From Crotalaria pallida (lineage: Eukaryota > Streptophyta > Magnoliopsida > Fabales > Fabaceae): a DNA stretch of 64,000 nt. The notes beneath the pieces were generated by a model. The model ran no database searches, had not been told where the DNA came from, and worked only from the letters and a program-made list of their open reading frames with translations. Both the position numbers and the translations under genes were made by a program. Positions 24,255 through 37,623 of the stretch are shown one piece after another; the stretch's first letter is position 1; every line of letters starts with the position of its first letter. The stretch spans positions 96,017,639-96,081,638 of the forward strand of contig CM075653.1 in assembly GCA_037953625.1 (NCBI GenBank). Reading direction: 5' to 3'.

Positions 24255-24987
24255 GTACATGTATATGGTGTATGGTGTGGATCTGAGGATCCGGTGTGTG
24301 GAGGAGATTTGCTACTGCTGCTGTGATGACAATGCTACTACCTTACTCACTTTACTTTTGGGAGATTACTACTGCTACTACTACTGCATCTGATGCTGAT
24401 GGATCTACGTGACTATCCCTGGAGTTGTATTTTGGTTATGTATATATAGTAGATATACTTTTGTAGTACTCTAGGGTTGGGGTTACACGACTATGTAGAT
24501 CTACTATGGACTTGTATATTCTGAAACTTGGAGACATGATGATGGACTATGTACTTATCACTTTTATTATCTATATATATAAATACAAATCTTATGTTCA
24601 AACTATTGCATAGTCCAACACTTTTCGTTTACTCTGATTTCGATTACTTAAGGGTTCGGATATACCCATTAACTCAATGGTATCAGCTTTATTAAGAAAA
24701 GCAAGGGTAACTACAACTACTTTCAATAATGTATGTACAATTTCAAAAAGACGAAGATTACCCTATTTGTGAAAAGGTTTTAGTACAACACCGAACTCGA
24801 TACAAAAGTTTTGAAATAAATATAGTTTATTCTCCAAGAACTTCATCTGTCGATTCGTGCACCCGCTTTAAAAGAAAATTTTATTTACCATATTTTCTTA
24901 ACACTCACAAGTCCATATATATTATCCAATATGATATAAAAGCTTATTTATTAGTTTATATTTGGGTAATCCGAGAAGGGTGTCACA

Positions 24988-27900
24988 CAATTGCCATTAT
25001 ACTACTGATACGGAATGTCCTAATATATCACCTAAATACCACGGTGTCTTAGGAAAGCTTCTCTCTCACCTGAGGTCGGTCCAGCAATTAAACGTACACG
25101 ATCTCCGCGGATCCTTGTCGCTGCCAGCTGCCCCAATCCCTCGTCTATACCATTCCTCGTATTAAACAAAATACGTTTAAGTTATTAACTTGTATAAAAA
25201 AAAACTTTTCTTAACTCAATACACATTTCGTTCCTCGTCGTAGAACTCAATTATTTTTCTCCAAACAACTCTGACTTTTTTTGGTACCTTAAGTACTTCA
25301 AAACCGTTTAAAAACATCATGTAAAGTAATTTAAACCAATTGATTTGGTTGCTGGTCCGTCTTGGACAGCACCTTAATCACGTTTGAAAACACCTAAAAA
25401 TTTACCGTTTTCAATCCGGTTTTTTCCTAAATCAATTACCACTTGAAAACCATACTTTAAATCACAAAAACACATTTTTAAATTTAAGAAACAACTTTAA
25501 ATAATTATGGACAGCAAGGAATTATTTTGAAATTCCACTTTAATAAAACCCGAAAACACCGTAAAAGTACTTTTCGTTTTAAACAATTCTTTAGCTTAAA
25601 ACAATTACTTTAAAATTCAAGCTTTTGTCATAAAACAAGTTTTGGACAGCCATAAACACAATCCAACAATTTCAAATAAATCAAATCGAACTCATCCGAA
25701 ATCCATTAATTTCAAAACCAATTACACACCCGAATATTTTCTAAACATTAACTAACACACCAACAACAACAATACTTTAATGAATCAAGTCATATAAATC
25801 ATAAAATTTTCAATTAGCAATTAGCATTTGACAAAATAAAGTCCCATCCTATTTAAACATGTTATGGCCGAATCATGCACATGTCAAAACAATATTCACA
25901 AATTTCTCTAACACATCAAAACAACACTTACTATTATTACATGTCATTTCATAAAAGGATTAGTGACATACATTGGTCGAATATAAACATAATTCAAGGC
26001 AAAGATTGGTTCAATACTAAAATCATAAAATAATGAAATTATTTTTTCCTTTTATATTCAAAAACCGTGAGCTTACTTGGAAAATTATCACATTTTGATT
26101 TATTTCCTTAGCATGATTTAAATCAAAAATCACATCAAAGTCTTATCTTTTAAATTATCATGCAAGATAAAATTAATCTACTCCCTTTATCTTTTTAACC
26201 AAAACCGAATAGAACTAAATAACCACAATGCCATTTCAAACACTTTAGCTTAGCATTACCTAACAAAACACACTCATTACTCTTATGTCACTTCATGAAA
26301 AAGAATCCTAGCCTAATTCACATGCACAGGTCGAATCTCCTTATGACAAAGACAAGGTTTTTGGGTTCATTTTTCAACATGCAACTTCAAGATTCTTAAA
26401 CTAAATCATGTACTTTATTACACAAGATAAGGAATATCATTTCTTTTCTTTTTTTTAAAGCATAAAACCGAAATCATCATCATAACTTAAAACCAAGTTT
26501 TCATTTTAGTTTTATTGCATGCGCCTTAGAAATCCTTAAATCAAGTAGAAATTAACATGCATGTGCCAAAGATCAAGACTTTTTCATAGATCAACACAAA
26601 ATCAAAGCTTTTTATTTATCAATCACATGCAAAGCTCAAGAACCAAACTTTTTCATGAGCAAGTTAAAGATCAAGACCAAAATCAAGACTTTATCAAGAT
26701 CAAGTTAAAAATCAAAACCTTTCAACCACTCAAATCAATTTTTCTAAGCATGAGATTAACATGCAATAACTTGAATCAAATTAAAAAGCATCAAGACCTA
26801 AGCTTTTAGTCATGGCCGAAACATATCTCACGATCTAGTGTTTTACAAGTTCATTTACTCTTAAAAATCCAAGATCAAGGTATAAGTAACACATGCATGT
26901 CCATAAATCACCAAGATCATTATCAAACCACATGCAAGGCCAAAGATCTCAACTTTATCATTAATAAAGTTTAGATCACACATTTATTTATCAAATAAAC
27001 TCTTAAACACATTATGATTCACGGTTTAAGTATCAAAAATTTTCATGCAAAGAAATTTATTTTAATCTTCACAAAAATCTCAAGCAACACTTTAGATCTT
27101 TAAGATTTTAGTTTAAAAGCATCAAGATCTATCATGAAAAACCTTAACCGAATCATAAAGTCCATTGTTTAGTTATTACAAGTTTCTTATAGTCTTAAAA
27201 GTCCATGATCAAACATAAATAACACATGCAAAGAAAGAAAAGAAGGAAGATTACAAGATCAAAAGAAAATCTAAACTATTACAACTCGCCCATGCTCATT
27301 CGAACCACCCACCTAAGGAAGAGTTGATCTTCTAGCTTCTAAGTTCATGAATCTCTAAGGAAAGCTTTAGGGTTTCCCTCTTCTTCTTCTTCCTTCCTCT
27401 CTTGATCTCACGGCCAACACCCCCCCTCTCTCTCTCTTTTCTTTCTAAGAGTTGAATGGACTCTTAGAGTAGTGTTTGATTTTAAAAGTGGAAGTGAAGA
27501 AATGAATGGAAAATGAAGGTGAATGAACTAAGGCCAAAGGTATTTATAGGCAAAACGTGAGCTTACTATTTTGCCCTTGGTTAATTCGGTTCTAATGGGT
27601 TTAGGAGGGGAAAACTTGGCACTTCAATTTGTTTCATGGGTGGACTTTATCAAGGAGACACAAGGGAGTAATTTAAGGCTTTAGATCTAATCACCCCCAT
27701 TTTTATTTTCTACTTCACTTTTTCCTAATTTATCTTATCATGGATTAAATTTTTCTTTCAATTTTCTTGGCCTATAAGAAAATAATCTTCCTACTCTCTC
27801 TTCATGCATGCTCGACACATACACACTCACATGCACAAACATATTCATTTTATTTTCATCTCCCTAATCATATACATCATACAAACATTAAAAATATTAT

Positions 27901-28555
27901 GCCACCTATATGAAAAATAATGGAATGCAAGGAATTTATACACCACACAAACATTCACATACATTTAACATCAAATACTCATTTTACTTCAAATTCATTT
28001 TATAAAATCACATTAAGTAATTTTCCCTTTATAGAAAAACAATCATTCTCAATAGTGAATAAAAATTCTAAAATACACACTTTAATTAAAACAACTAACT
28101 GCACCAATGAGCGGTAGACATAGCCGTCATTTCATTTTCTAAAATCATATTTGCACATATAAAAGAGATCCTAAAAAGGAAAAGTTCATTTGAGATTAAA
28201 AACTATTTTTACCACTTTATCCCTCAGAAATTCGTCCTTTAATTGGCTAGAAATAAATTTTTGCAAATCAACTCAGAAAAATATAAAAGTTACATTTTTT
28301 AAATCTACCTTTCAATACGATCGTTTTCATATAAAGATCATAAAATTCGGAGTTACGAGTAAAAAGATACGAATTTTCAAAGTTTGGTAAATCTATTAAA
28401 GTTCAAAAATTTCACTTCTTATAAAAATTCCAAATAATAAAATCTTCAGCTGTATATTCATGAAAACACTCATCTTCTCATCAATATATCTTTTGTCAAT
28501 AAAATTTATCTCAAAACTCATTTTAAAACAGACGAGGAAATTGCGGGTCGTCACA
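24988..28555 (-). mobile_element. Giant LTR E, 5' part (minus orientation)
   Basis: Reading on the minus strand from 28555, the LTR begins TGTGACGACCCGCAATTTCC, a diverged form of the family-1 start. TATAAATA at 27541-27548, a purine-rich leader, the intron-1 donor TTAG|GTGGGTGG (27311-27312) and the exon-2 block follow (acceptor near 25162, donor near 25068). The intron-1 acceptor has decayed from TTTAG to TTTAA, consistent with E being an old copy. Its other end lies left of the window because C is inserted in it. Confidence 0.8.
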
Positions 28556-29953
28556 AACAACTCTGGATGATTTTATCTAAGTTATGAAAATCTATTTTTA
28601 CAAGTGCATGAGAGGATAATCGATTACCTTCTCAAAGTAATCGATTACTTTGTTGCATAATAGAAAAACCAGAGTGTGAATAATCGATTAGGTGAATTTG
28701 AATAATCCATTACTTTTTTAATGAGAGTAATCGATTATCTAGATCAAGTAATCGATTATCAATGTTGCATCATACATTTTCCTGAGGCAGAGTAATCGAT
28801 TACATTACTCTGCCTTGATGTAATCGATTACATGATGTTGCATCATACAAAAATCAGAGTCTCTGTAATCGATTTTTAGGTTAGTGGTAATCGATTATAT
28901 GAGTTGCATCTTATACTAAACAGGAGTAAAGTAATCAATTACTTGGAATGAATAATCGATTACTGGTTTTTTCAAATGAATTTCAAAGTTTCTATTTTAA
29001 GGGAGATAATCGATTACCTTCCTGAAGTAATCGATTACCTCAAGTTTTATTGAAAAACGTGTCAGAATCATTTTGATTTATTTTCATATTTGTTTTTAAT
29101 TAATTGATTCTGATTTATTTTCAAAATTCGAAATTGATTTTATTTTTGAAAATATTCTTTTTGATTTAAGTTTCAAATCTTTTATTTTATTTCTTAAATT
29201 AATTTGATTTGTTTTTGATTTAAAAATATTTCTTTTGATTCTTATTTCAAAATCTATTCTATTTTTATTAAAACAATCAACACTCCTACATGGCTAATCC
29301 TCTGATCTGATAATCATTTTCTCTCTTCTCTTCTTCTCTAACATTCTTCAAGTTTTTCATCGTTCATAATTTTGAGAAGAAAACACTTGTATTGGCCAGC
29401 ACTCTTGTGATTTAATCTCATTATCATAGAACCTATATTGTTGTATTTGTGTTGTTGAGAACACACTATACGATTGTAATCACTCACATCATCTTGTATT
29501 GAAACCTTAGTGGTTAGGGAGAGAATCCCGTAGTTGAACGTGTGGTACGTTCGTAGGGTGAGGAACCCTGCTGTGTTATTAAGGCCCCTAGCGAACGGAG
29601 GTTCCTAGTAGTGTGCGGGGTGCTCTGGTTGTAATTGGGTGCGGCTCAATTCAAGTATATAAAAGGCTCAAGCGGGTCGCTTGAGGACTAGACGTAGGTC
29701 ACTCGCTAGATTGACCGAACCAGTATAAAAATTGGTTTACGTGTTCTTCTTCCTTATCTCTTTTAATTTCCGCAATTTCATTTATTTACGTTTCCGCGCA
29801 ACTCTTATATTTATTATCTAACGCTATCGCTCTCCATCACATTCTCTTAATCTCTCCGACGCGACAATATTTTTAAATTATACGTGCTATCATAATAAAC
29901 TAATAAAACTCGATTCACCCCCCCTCTCGAGATTTTGAGCCAGGATCCTAACA
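28556..29953 (+). mobile_element. Ty1/copia-type LTR (5' part missing from window)
   Basis: The right end GGATCCTAACA, the C-run before it (GATTCACCCCCCCTCTCGAG), the TATA box (AGTATATAAAAG near 29656) and the phrase GACTAGACGTAGGTCAC are typical of SIRE/Maximus-like or Tork-like copia LTRs of dicots (recognised by general pattern). No matching TGTTAGGAT start is present. E probably interrupts this LTR, its start lying left of the window. Nothing coding is seen. Confidence 0.65.
28612..29040 (+). repeat. Cluster of the palindrome TAATCGATTA in the copia LTR
   Basis: About a dozen copies of TAATCGATTA, several extended to GTAATCGATTAC, some with one mismatch, at irregular spacing in about 430 bp upstream of the LTR TATA box. 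Intervening sequence is not repeated, apart from a few GTTGCATCATAC pieces. Confidence 0.85.
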
Positions 29954-31238
29954 CTTGGTAGGAGTAGGCTTAGGACTGTTTTCTGATTATAGGTGTAAAT
30001 ACTTAGTTTAGGATTAGACTCATTGATTTATGATACTGATTTGATTGAGATGTAAATATTGTTTGAATCTGGTTATTTTGACAAACTTTTTGAGAATTTG
30101 TGATTAGTGAACTGACCTTTAGCCTAGTGAGATTTTGGGCCTATACTTGGCAGGGGTATGTGATTATTGAATTATTTCTGATTTGAAATCCCTATTTTTT
30201 TCATGAGTGTGTTCACTTTGGCTTTTTTTTTCTAGAACTTGACCTGTGACCATTTCAAGATTTTATTTTTGTTTGCATGCATGAAAATGATTAAGGCACT
30301 TGCGATTGTGTTTTTGTGGCCTTTAGATGTTTTGCATTGATAATGTTCCCTTAGTTGCCCATTTTGAGCTTAATGATATATGATTTTTCTTTCGTACCCT
30401 GCATTGATTGCATGAACTCATTGTGAGTACCTTAGGAATTTTGAATGAGCAATTGAGAGGATCGATTCAAAAAGTGAAAAAATGGTACAAAGTGTTGTGA
30501 GTACTTCTCTTCCATGAAATAAATGAAAAAAAAAGAAAAAATAAATAAAGAGAAATTTGGAGGAGAAGAGAGGAAAAATGAAAAGTAAAGAAGAATAGAA
30601 TAATTTTGAGTTGAGTGTGAGTCCTCTTATTATTCATTGCTCATTCATGATTTTTGAGGGAAATTTGTTTTTGCATTTTATCCCTTAGTTTTGTTCATTC
30701 TTTCTTTTATCCCACCTGACACTTTTAGTCATGGCCCCATTACAACCCATTTATGACCTTTTGATTTGTGCATGTATTCAATACTTTCAGTGGCGATTTT
30801 GGTCTATGGTCAAGCTTATGGTAACACTTTGTCATTGCATGAACTTGTGTGCTTTATTGATATATGACCCTGATACACATGAGAGACATACACTGTGAGG
30901 TTGAAAGTGTTTACTAATCATTGGTTCTTGTTGAGTTTGTTTCTCTAACCAAGTTTCAATTGTATGAATTGCTTGTGAAAATAAGTGTCTGAGTGTGTGA
31001 GTCAAAGTCCTAGATTAGGTGTATAAATTTTGATTTAGAAGGTAGTCGTTTGTTTTATAATTTTTATTTTACTTTTTCCTGGGACATGCAAAATGCTAAG
31101 TTTGGGGGAGTGATTTAGGTCTAATATATGATGTTTTGAGCATGAATTAGACTCCCTTTTACTAAAGATTTGGCTTTTTTTCTCTTGTAAACTTAGGATG
31201 TCTTTATTAGTTTTAGGAATTGTTAGTAGATTAGGATC
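29954..31238 (+). mobile_element. 3' internal region and LTR start of an Athila/Tat-like element (X)
   Basis: AT-rich non-coding DNA ending with the polypurine block GCTAAGTTTGGGGGAG (31095-31110) followed by a probable LTR start TGATTTAGGTC at 31111. This TTTGGGGGAG signature before the 3' LTR is characteristic of Athila/Tat Ty3/gypsy elements. The whole stretch is similar, in opposite orientation, to 32640-33960 of element Y. It is cut at 31238 by Y. No coding capacity. Confidence 0.65.
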
Positions 31239-32254
31239 TGTTGATTTGCCAGCAAGTGGACTGGGTCAACGAGTAATATAGTCTGGAAGACCGAATATCG
31301 TCCCACAGGGATTGCAAATTGTTTCTAACAACTTTTCACCAATTCGTAATTATTAGTGCAACTTGTTATTAAAATTTAGAAGGAGAAGAAGAATAATAAT
31401 AAAATAAAATAAGAAGATTGAGGAGATAAGATGTATAGAAAGCAATAGAAAAAGGTTAGGAACTTGGTTTCATTGTATGATTCACTTATTTTAACTATGA
31501 TTTATATTTTCCTTTAATTATCCTTCAATTCATGGACTATTCCTCTCAAATAGCAATAGTTAGACGTCTCTAACATTACCCTTATTTTCTATATATTTAA
31601 TCCTTGATCCCTCAACAAATTACAATATAAGAAAATATCTATTCAGCACAAGGGAATTAAAAAGCCATATAATCATCCAATTATATCCCTATATTTTGGA
31701 CTGATTATACCATTAATTGCATGGCCTGTTCAAAATCCCAACTCCCGTTGCGAATTAAGAATTCCAAAACATAAATTGCACGGGTTTGTGTAATAAAAAC
31801 TCAATTAATGCATGAATTAAAAACAGAAAAATACTAAATTATAAATTAAAATAAATTACATCATACAATTTACACCATGTTCCTAACAAGAGGTTTTAGT
31901 TACACATATAGAAATAAAGAAAACAGAAGCAAAGAGAAAACCTCATATCATAGACAATACAGGTTAACTCTCCAAGAGACCTTCAATCCTTGTGCCTTGC
32001 CTCCTTGCTCTCAATAGATGTTACTAACCTCTCTCTAATCTTAATTGAATTCTATGATCTTAAAACCTACTAAAAACTATTTACAAATCCTCTATTTAAA
32101 GAGTAAAACAAATCCTAAAATCAATCTTAATTAAATCTAATAGATAAGGTCCATGTTTATCTTCTAATTTCTGACCAAATCTAAGATATGAAGCCAAATT
32201 AGACTTCTCTTCTTCTACTTTGTTCAGAATCTGGTCAAATTGGGCCTCCAGCAG

Positions 32255-32372
32255 CTACGCGCGCCCCAGGCGCACGCGACCTCGCGCCCCAGGCGCGCAG
32301 GTCTGGTTACTGGTTCTTTTGCACATAGGCGCGCCTCAGGCGCACCCGTCCCCGCGCCCCAGGTGCGTGGGA
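32255..32372 (-). repeat. GC-rich palindrome cluster in LTR of Y
   Basis: Four to five copies of GCGCCCCAGGCGC-like palindromes (variants GCGCCTCAGGCGC and GCGCCCCAGGTGC) in about 115 bp of an otherwise AT-rich LTR; one more copy lies at about 34415-34430 inside Y. Confidence 0.8.
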
Positions 32373-34849
32373 CCTACTTCGACTCCGTTTTGCTCCGTTC
32401 TTTTTCCATTTGCAAGATCTTTTCGTCCTCTTTTCAGGTCCATAGATATTTTATCCATTTAAGCTCCAAAAAGTACCTGAAACACTAACAAACGGATCAA
32501 AACGTTCAAAGGACCCTAAACTACTAAAAATAATTAAAATCTAATAAAAAGTCCTAAATTTGCTAGAGAAACAAGCCAAATACATAGTATAAGGGAGTCA
32601 AATCAATGCTCAAATCTATATATATTGGACCCAAATCACTCCCCCAAACTTAGCATTTTTCATGTCCCAGGCAAAAGTAAAATAAAAATTCTAAACAAAA
32701 GACAAACTCTCTAAATCAACATGAAGACACCTAATCTAAGACTACGACTCATCACTTCGACACATATTATCATAAACTATTTACACAATTACATACTAGT
32801 TAACATAACAATCCCATTCAGAACTCAGAACTAATGAACACTCTCAACCTCTCAAATGTTTCTCTCAAAAGTGTATAAGGGTCATATTTTCAATTCACTC
32901 AAGTTCAACAATGATAATGTGTTACCATAGGCTTGACCATAGACCAATATCTCCACTGAAATTATTGAATGTATGCAAATATCAAAAGGTCTTATTTTTG
33001 GTTGTAATGGGGCCATGGCTAAAAGTGTCAGCTGGGATAAAAGAAAGAAGGGATAAAACAAAGGTTAACTCGCAAAAATATTTACAAAAACAAGTTTCCC
33101 TCAAAAACCATGAATGAGCAATGAATACAATAAAGACTCACACTCACATCAGGAACATTTTATTCTTCCTTTCTTTTTCAATTTTTTTTCTTCTATTCTC
33201 TTCCTTTACATTTGTTGTTTTTTTAATTCTTTTTTTTCTTTCTTTGGAAGAGAAATAGAACTCATACACTTTTCACCAATTACTTTCACTTTTTCTTTCT
33301 ATATTCCTCTCAATTGATCATTCAAAATTCCCAAGGTACTACAAAGAATATGCAATAAATGCAAGGTACCAAAGAAAAATCATAATGTCTCATAAGGCTC
33401 AAAATAGGCAACTAAGGGAAAATTATCAATGCAAAACATCTTAAGGCCACAAAAACACACCGTAAGTGCCTTAATCATCTTAATGCATGCAATCAATTAT
33501 CAATTTTGAAATGGTCACAGGTCAAGTTCTAGAAGACAATATCAAAGTGAACACACTCATGAAAAAATAGGGGTCTCAATATTAAAATAAATCAATAATA
33601 ACATACCCCATCAATAGGCTCAAAACCTCACATATGGCTAAAGTCAGTTCACTAATCACAAGTTCTGAAAGCCTTTGTCGAAATAACCCAGTCACCGTAA
33701 TCATATTTACAGCTCAATCAAATAGAGTCGAATACCAATGAGTCTAAGTCCTAGACTAAGTATATACATGAATCAAAAGAGAAAAAGTCCCAAGGTTAGA
33801 AAAATTAATTACTTTTGCTAAGGACACAAACCAATACCAATATGGGAGAAAAATTCAGATCTGAAAAATTTTAATTTTTATTTTGTATATACTCCGCCAA
33901 ACATAGATGTTGGCTTGTCCTCAAGCAAACTAATCTACCCTAAAACTACAAAATAAAAATTAAAAACTACCTAAAAAGCTGGACAATATTTTTGGTGAGG
34001 TACATGGGCCTGGGGTGTAATATTGAAAAAAATTGGGCTAATGGGGTCCAAATCCTACAAAAACAAATCTAATCCTAAAATAAATCTATCCCTAAAAAAT
34101 AGAAAATAAAAAAAACGAAAATAAATAAAAAAAAAATCTATTCTAAAAATAATCCTAAGATAAATCTAATCCTAAAAAGATAAAAAAAATTCCTAAAAGA
34201 TATAAAACTAATCTAATCCTAAAAGATAAAACAAACTCCTAAAAAGATAAAAAAACTAATTTGTTCCTAAAAAAAAATATCTATTACTAAAAGATAAGAT
34301 AAAAATAAATCTAATCCTAAGAGATAAGGTGGTAGAATCAGAATTTGACCCCAAAACTGAACTTTTGCACCCATTAGAGAAAACTAGAAAAATTCCCCCA
34401 AAACTCTGTAGCAGCCCGCGCCTCAGGCGCGCGACCGCCACGAGATCTGTTCCTCTTTTTTTTTTCACAAAAACTACCTAAGAATTGAAACCTACACTAC
34501 TGCTTATGTACAAAACAAATCCACCAGGATCCCAAATTCTACGGGTCAAATCCCATGTGATGCAACAATAGTGAGCTATGCCCACATCCCATGGGGATTC
34601 AGCAAAATTTTCTTTTCTTCCATCATCCATCATGAAGTTGTTAACTCCATTAGTCAAGAAGATTACTTTCTCATGCTTCCTATTGCCTAATAATGATTCA
34701 GATTGTTCTAGATATTTTTCATAAAAGTACTTAGGCTGAATATAATAGAAAATTTTTGAATCATTATTATGACAATAATTATACATGAAAAATTACAAAT
34801 TACACAAATAATTACAAAAAGTCCCGAAAAGAAATTAGAATCGAATTTC

Positions 34850-34870
34850 AATCCCCGGCAACGACGCCAA
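34850..34870 (-). other. Primer-binding-site block of element Y
   Basis: The minus strand reads TTGGCGTCGTTGCCGGGGAT next to the end of the 5' LTR (GGCAAATCAACA). The exact tRNA is not assigned here. Its position right after the LTR fixes element orientation. Confidence 0.6.
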
Positions 34871-35651
34871 AAACTTGTTGATTTGCCAGCAAGTGGACTG
34901 GGTCAACGAGTAATATAGTCTGGAAGACCGAATATCGTCCCACAGGGATTGCAAATTGTTTCTAACAACTTTTCACCAATTCGTAATTATTAGTGCAACT
35001 TGTTATTGAAATTTAGAAGGAGAAGAAGAATAATAATAAAATAAAATAAGAAGATTGAGGAGATAAGATGTATAGAAAGCAATAGAAAAAGATTAGGAAC
35101 TTGGTTTCATTGTATGATTCACTTATTTTAACTATGATTTATATTTTCCTTTAATTATCCTTCAATTCATGGACTATTCCTCTCAAATAGCAATAGTTAG
35201 ACGTCTCTAACATTACCCTTATTTTCTATATATTTAATCCTTGATCCCTCAACAAATTACAATATAAGAAAATATCTATTCAGCACAAGGGAATTAAAAA
35301 GCCATATAATCATCCAATTATATCCCTATATTTTGGACTGATTATACCATTAATTGCATGGCTATTCAAAATCCCAACTCCCGTTGCGAATTAAGAATTC
35401 CAAAACATAAATTGCGCGGGTTTATGTAATAAAAACTCAATTAATGCATGAATTAAAAACAGCAAAATACTAAATCATAAATTAAAATAAATTACATCAT
35501 ACAATTTACACCATGTTTCTAACCAGAGGTTTTAGTTACACATATAGAAATAAAGAAAACAGAAGCAAAGAGAAAACCTCATATCATAGATAATACAGGT
35601 TAACTCTCCAAGAGACCTTCAATCCTTGTGCCTTGCCTCCTTGCTCTCAAT

Positions 35652-36251
35652 GTGTAACTAAAACCCTCGTGTTAGGAATTGGTGGATTTGTATGGATTAG
35701 TTTATTGATTTAATGAATTGATGTTTTTCCGTTTCTAAATCAAGTGTTTGATTGTATGTTTTGGATCTCTAATTCTTCAATTGAGAGATTAAGGATTAGA
35801 ATAGGCCTTCAATCAAACAAAATAGTTATTCAACTCGTAGGGATACTTTTGGGTAATTATATAACTTTTTATAAATTCCACTGTTTTAATAAAGGTTATT
35901 CAATGGTTTAATCACTTAAGGGATTAAGGGTTATCAAATTGAATAATAAACAGTGATTGCACAAGAAGATCTAGTAATTACTACCTTAGGAATTTGTTCT
36001 TAGATTCATGATTAATAAACAACGCCTACAATGAAACCACGTTCCTAACTCGTTTTCTTAAATTGCACACAACTTTTATTTAATTTCTGTTTTTATTTTA
36101 TTTGAATTAAATCTTAATTAATTAATTACAAACCTATTGATTTCGCTTCTAACTACTCTTTGGTGAACAATTTGCAATCCCTGTGGGACGATAACTGGTC
36201 TTACTGACTATATTACTTGATGACCCGGTATACTTGCCGGTAGTCCAACAG
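35652..36251 (+). mobile_element. Plus-oriented LTR 3' fragment (Z), probable rest of the X LTR
   Basis: From GTGTAACTAAAACC onward it matches the reverse complement of the Y LTR, ending CCGGTAGTCCAACA. Shared blocks include TTTGCAATCCCTGTGGGACG and GACTATATTACT. It is more diverged from Y than the two Y LTRs are from each other, so it is a separate copy. The simplest reading is that Y inserted in the LTR of X, and a later deletion removed the junction, fusing the Y LTR to the X LTR head to head. Confidence 0.6.
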
Positions 36252-37587
36252 GAAGCTCAACTGGTAAGCCTTAAAGGCATTTTCATAGAGTGTTTCTTTA
36301 GAAAGATATGTTTAATTTAATATTTGGAACTTTCCTGAAAATTTTCATAGTGTTTTGAGACTATTTTATTTTTAGCTCCCGGACTGATTTTAATATATTA
36401 CCGGTATAAGTTATATCTAATGGTTTGTTATTTCAAAATTATGAATATTATATTTATCAAGTTTGATATCAGTATTGAGAAAATATAGCTATATTTGAAT
36501 TTTGATACTTTTTGTTACGTAATAGATATCTTTAAAGACCACTTAATTAAATTGTCTCTTCTTAAATTAGACTGATAACCTTGTTACTCTTAATCAATTT
36601 TTGAGTAATTAAAAATACAATATTATCCTATTTAAATTTATTTTATTTCTGGGACTATCAAACTTTTCGTTAGAATCCAAAATAGTTACACACATTGATC
36701 ATAAATGAGAGCAAATTATTAAATTATACATATTTATTTCCTAAAATCTACCCAGCCCACTACCCTATGTACCCCAGTACCCCCACCCCATCGTAGAAAG
36801 TAGAAATAATATAAAGAAAAAGAAAGAGAGTGAGAAAGAAAGAAAGAACTAGAAAGAGAGAGTAAGTGAGAGAGCCAAAGGAAGAGAAAGAGGCGTGTGG
36901 AGAAAGAAATAGAGTGAGTGAAAGGTGAGGAGAGAGAGAGAAAGACGAGGAAGGAAGGAGAACAGAAAGAAAGAGAGAAGAGGCGGCATAGGTTGGAGAA
37001 AATTTTAGGGATTTCAATCTGATCGGTTCAATTATTCAAGATTCAATCGTTCAATCTCAAATTCTCCTTACATAAATAACTTTCTCAACTTCCTCTACCC
37101 ATTCATGTAATTTATTCGATGACCCATCAATATTTTTATATCCCTAAATTTTCAAATAAAGAGATTAATTTTGTGTGAGCTTGGGTAGGAGGCTTTAGAA
37201 CATGAAGCTACTTGGAGAGAAGCAAGCTTTTCGGGTTCTTATCTTGAAAGGGGAATTTTCTATACTACGTTTTCATCCTCCTACTTGAGGTAAGAGGGAA
37301 GTAATTACCTTAGCTTAGGGTTAGTTTCTAACTTCAGTATAGGGTTAGGTAGAGGGTATGTAATGTTATATTTGAACCTTAGGGTAGTTGACTATGAAAT
37401 TATTATTTAGATATGATGACGTTAAGTTGATCTGTCGTTAAAGTATATTGTTATGATATATGTTGATATATATACATAGCTCTCTGATTGAATTTATTGA
37501 TTTGTCATATATGTAGGGAGCAATATTTAATTAAATTCCCTTAGGGAGGTGTAGTAATGGGACTCTTCACAATTTAATTAAAAAGTA

Positions 37588-37623
<36 letters not shown>

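Larger units (their letters stand above)
21408..24987 (+). mobile_element. Solo LTR F (3.58 kb), a different LTR family
   Basis: It starts TGTAACACCCCAAAATTTTA and ends GGGTGTCACA (a one-base variant of TGTTACA), flanked by CAATT. Order inside: CTCGAG-containing 5' part, TATA-like CTATTTAAG near 21829, a candidate exon ending GATTCTG|GTAAGC at 22100/22101, an intron-like region with a dense ACTCGAGT cluster, an acceptor GCCCTTGTAG at 23780, then a 156-codon ORF starting 23784. It therefore has the same plan as family 1 (promoter, intron, small ORF, LTR end) with unrelated sequence. Confidence 0.85.
31239..35651 (-). mobile_element. Non-autonomous Athila/Tat-like LTR element Y (minus)
   Basis: Two direct LTR copies flank 2.2 kb of non-coding DNA. 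The left copy (31239-32638, about 1.4 kb) is the 3' LTR and the right copy (34876-35651) is a truncated 5' LTR. On the minus strand the 5' LTR is followed by TTTTTGGCGTCGTTGCCGGG, a typical Athila/Tat-type primer-site block (34850-34875). The polypurine tract GCTAAGTTTGGGGGAG lies against the 3' LTR (32639-32654). The internal DNA has no gag or pol homology I can see, so Y depends on another element. The right LTR stops at CTCTCAAT and changes to opposite-strand LTR sequence. Confidence 0.75.

Noticed and set aside
28612..29040. CRISPR-like or satellite array of TAATCGATTA
   Set aside because: Copies are only 10 bp, spacing is irregular and this is plant DNA; it is a motif cluster in a copia LTR.
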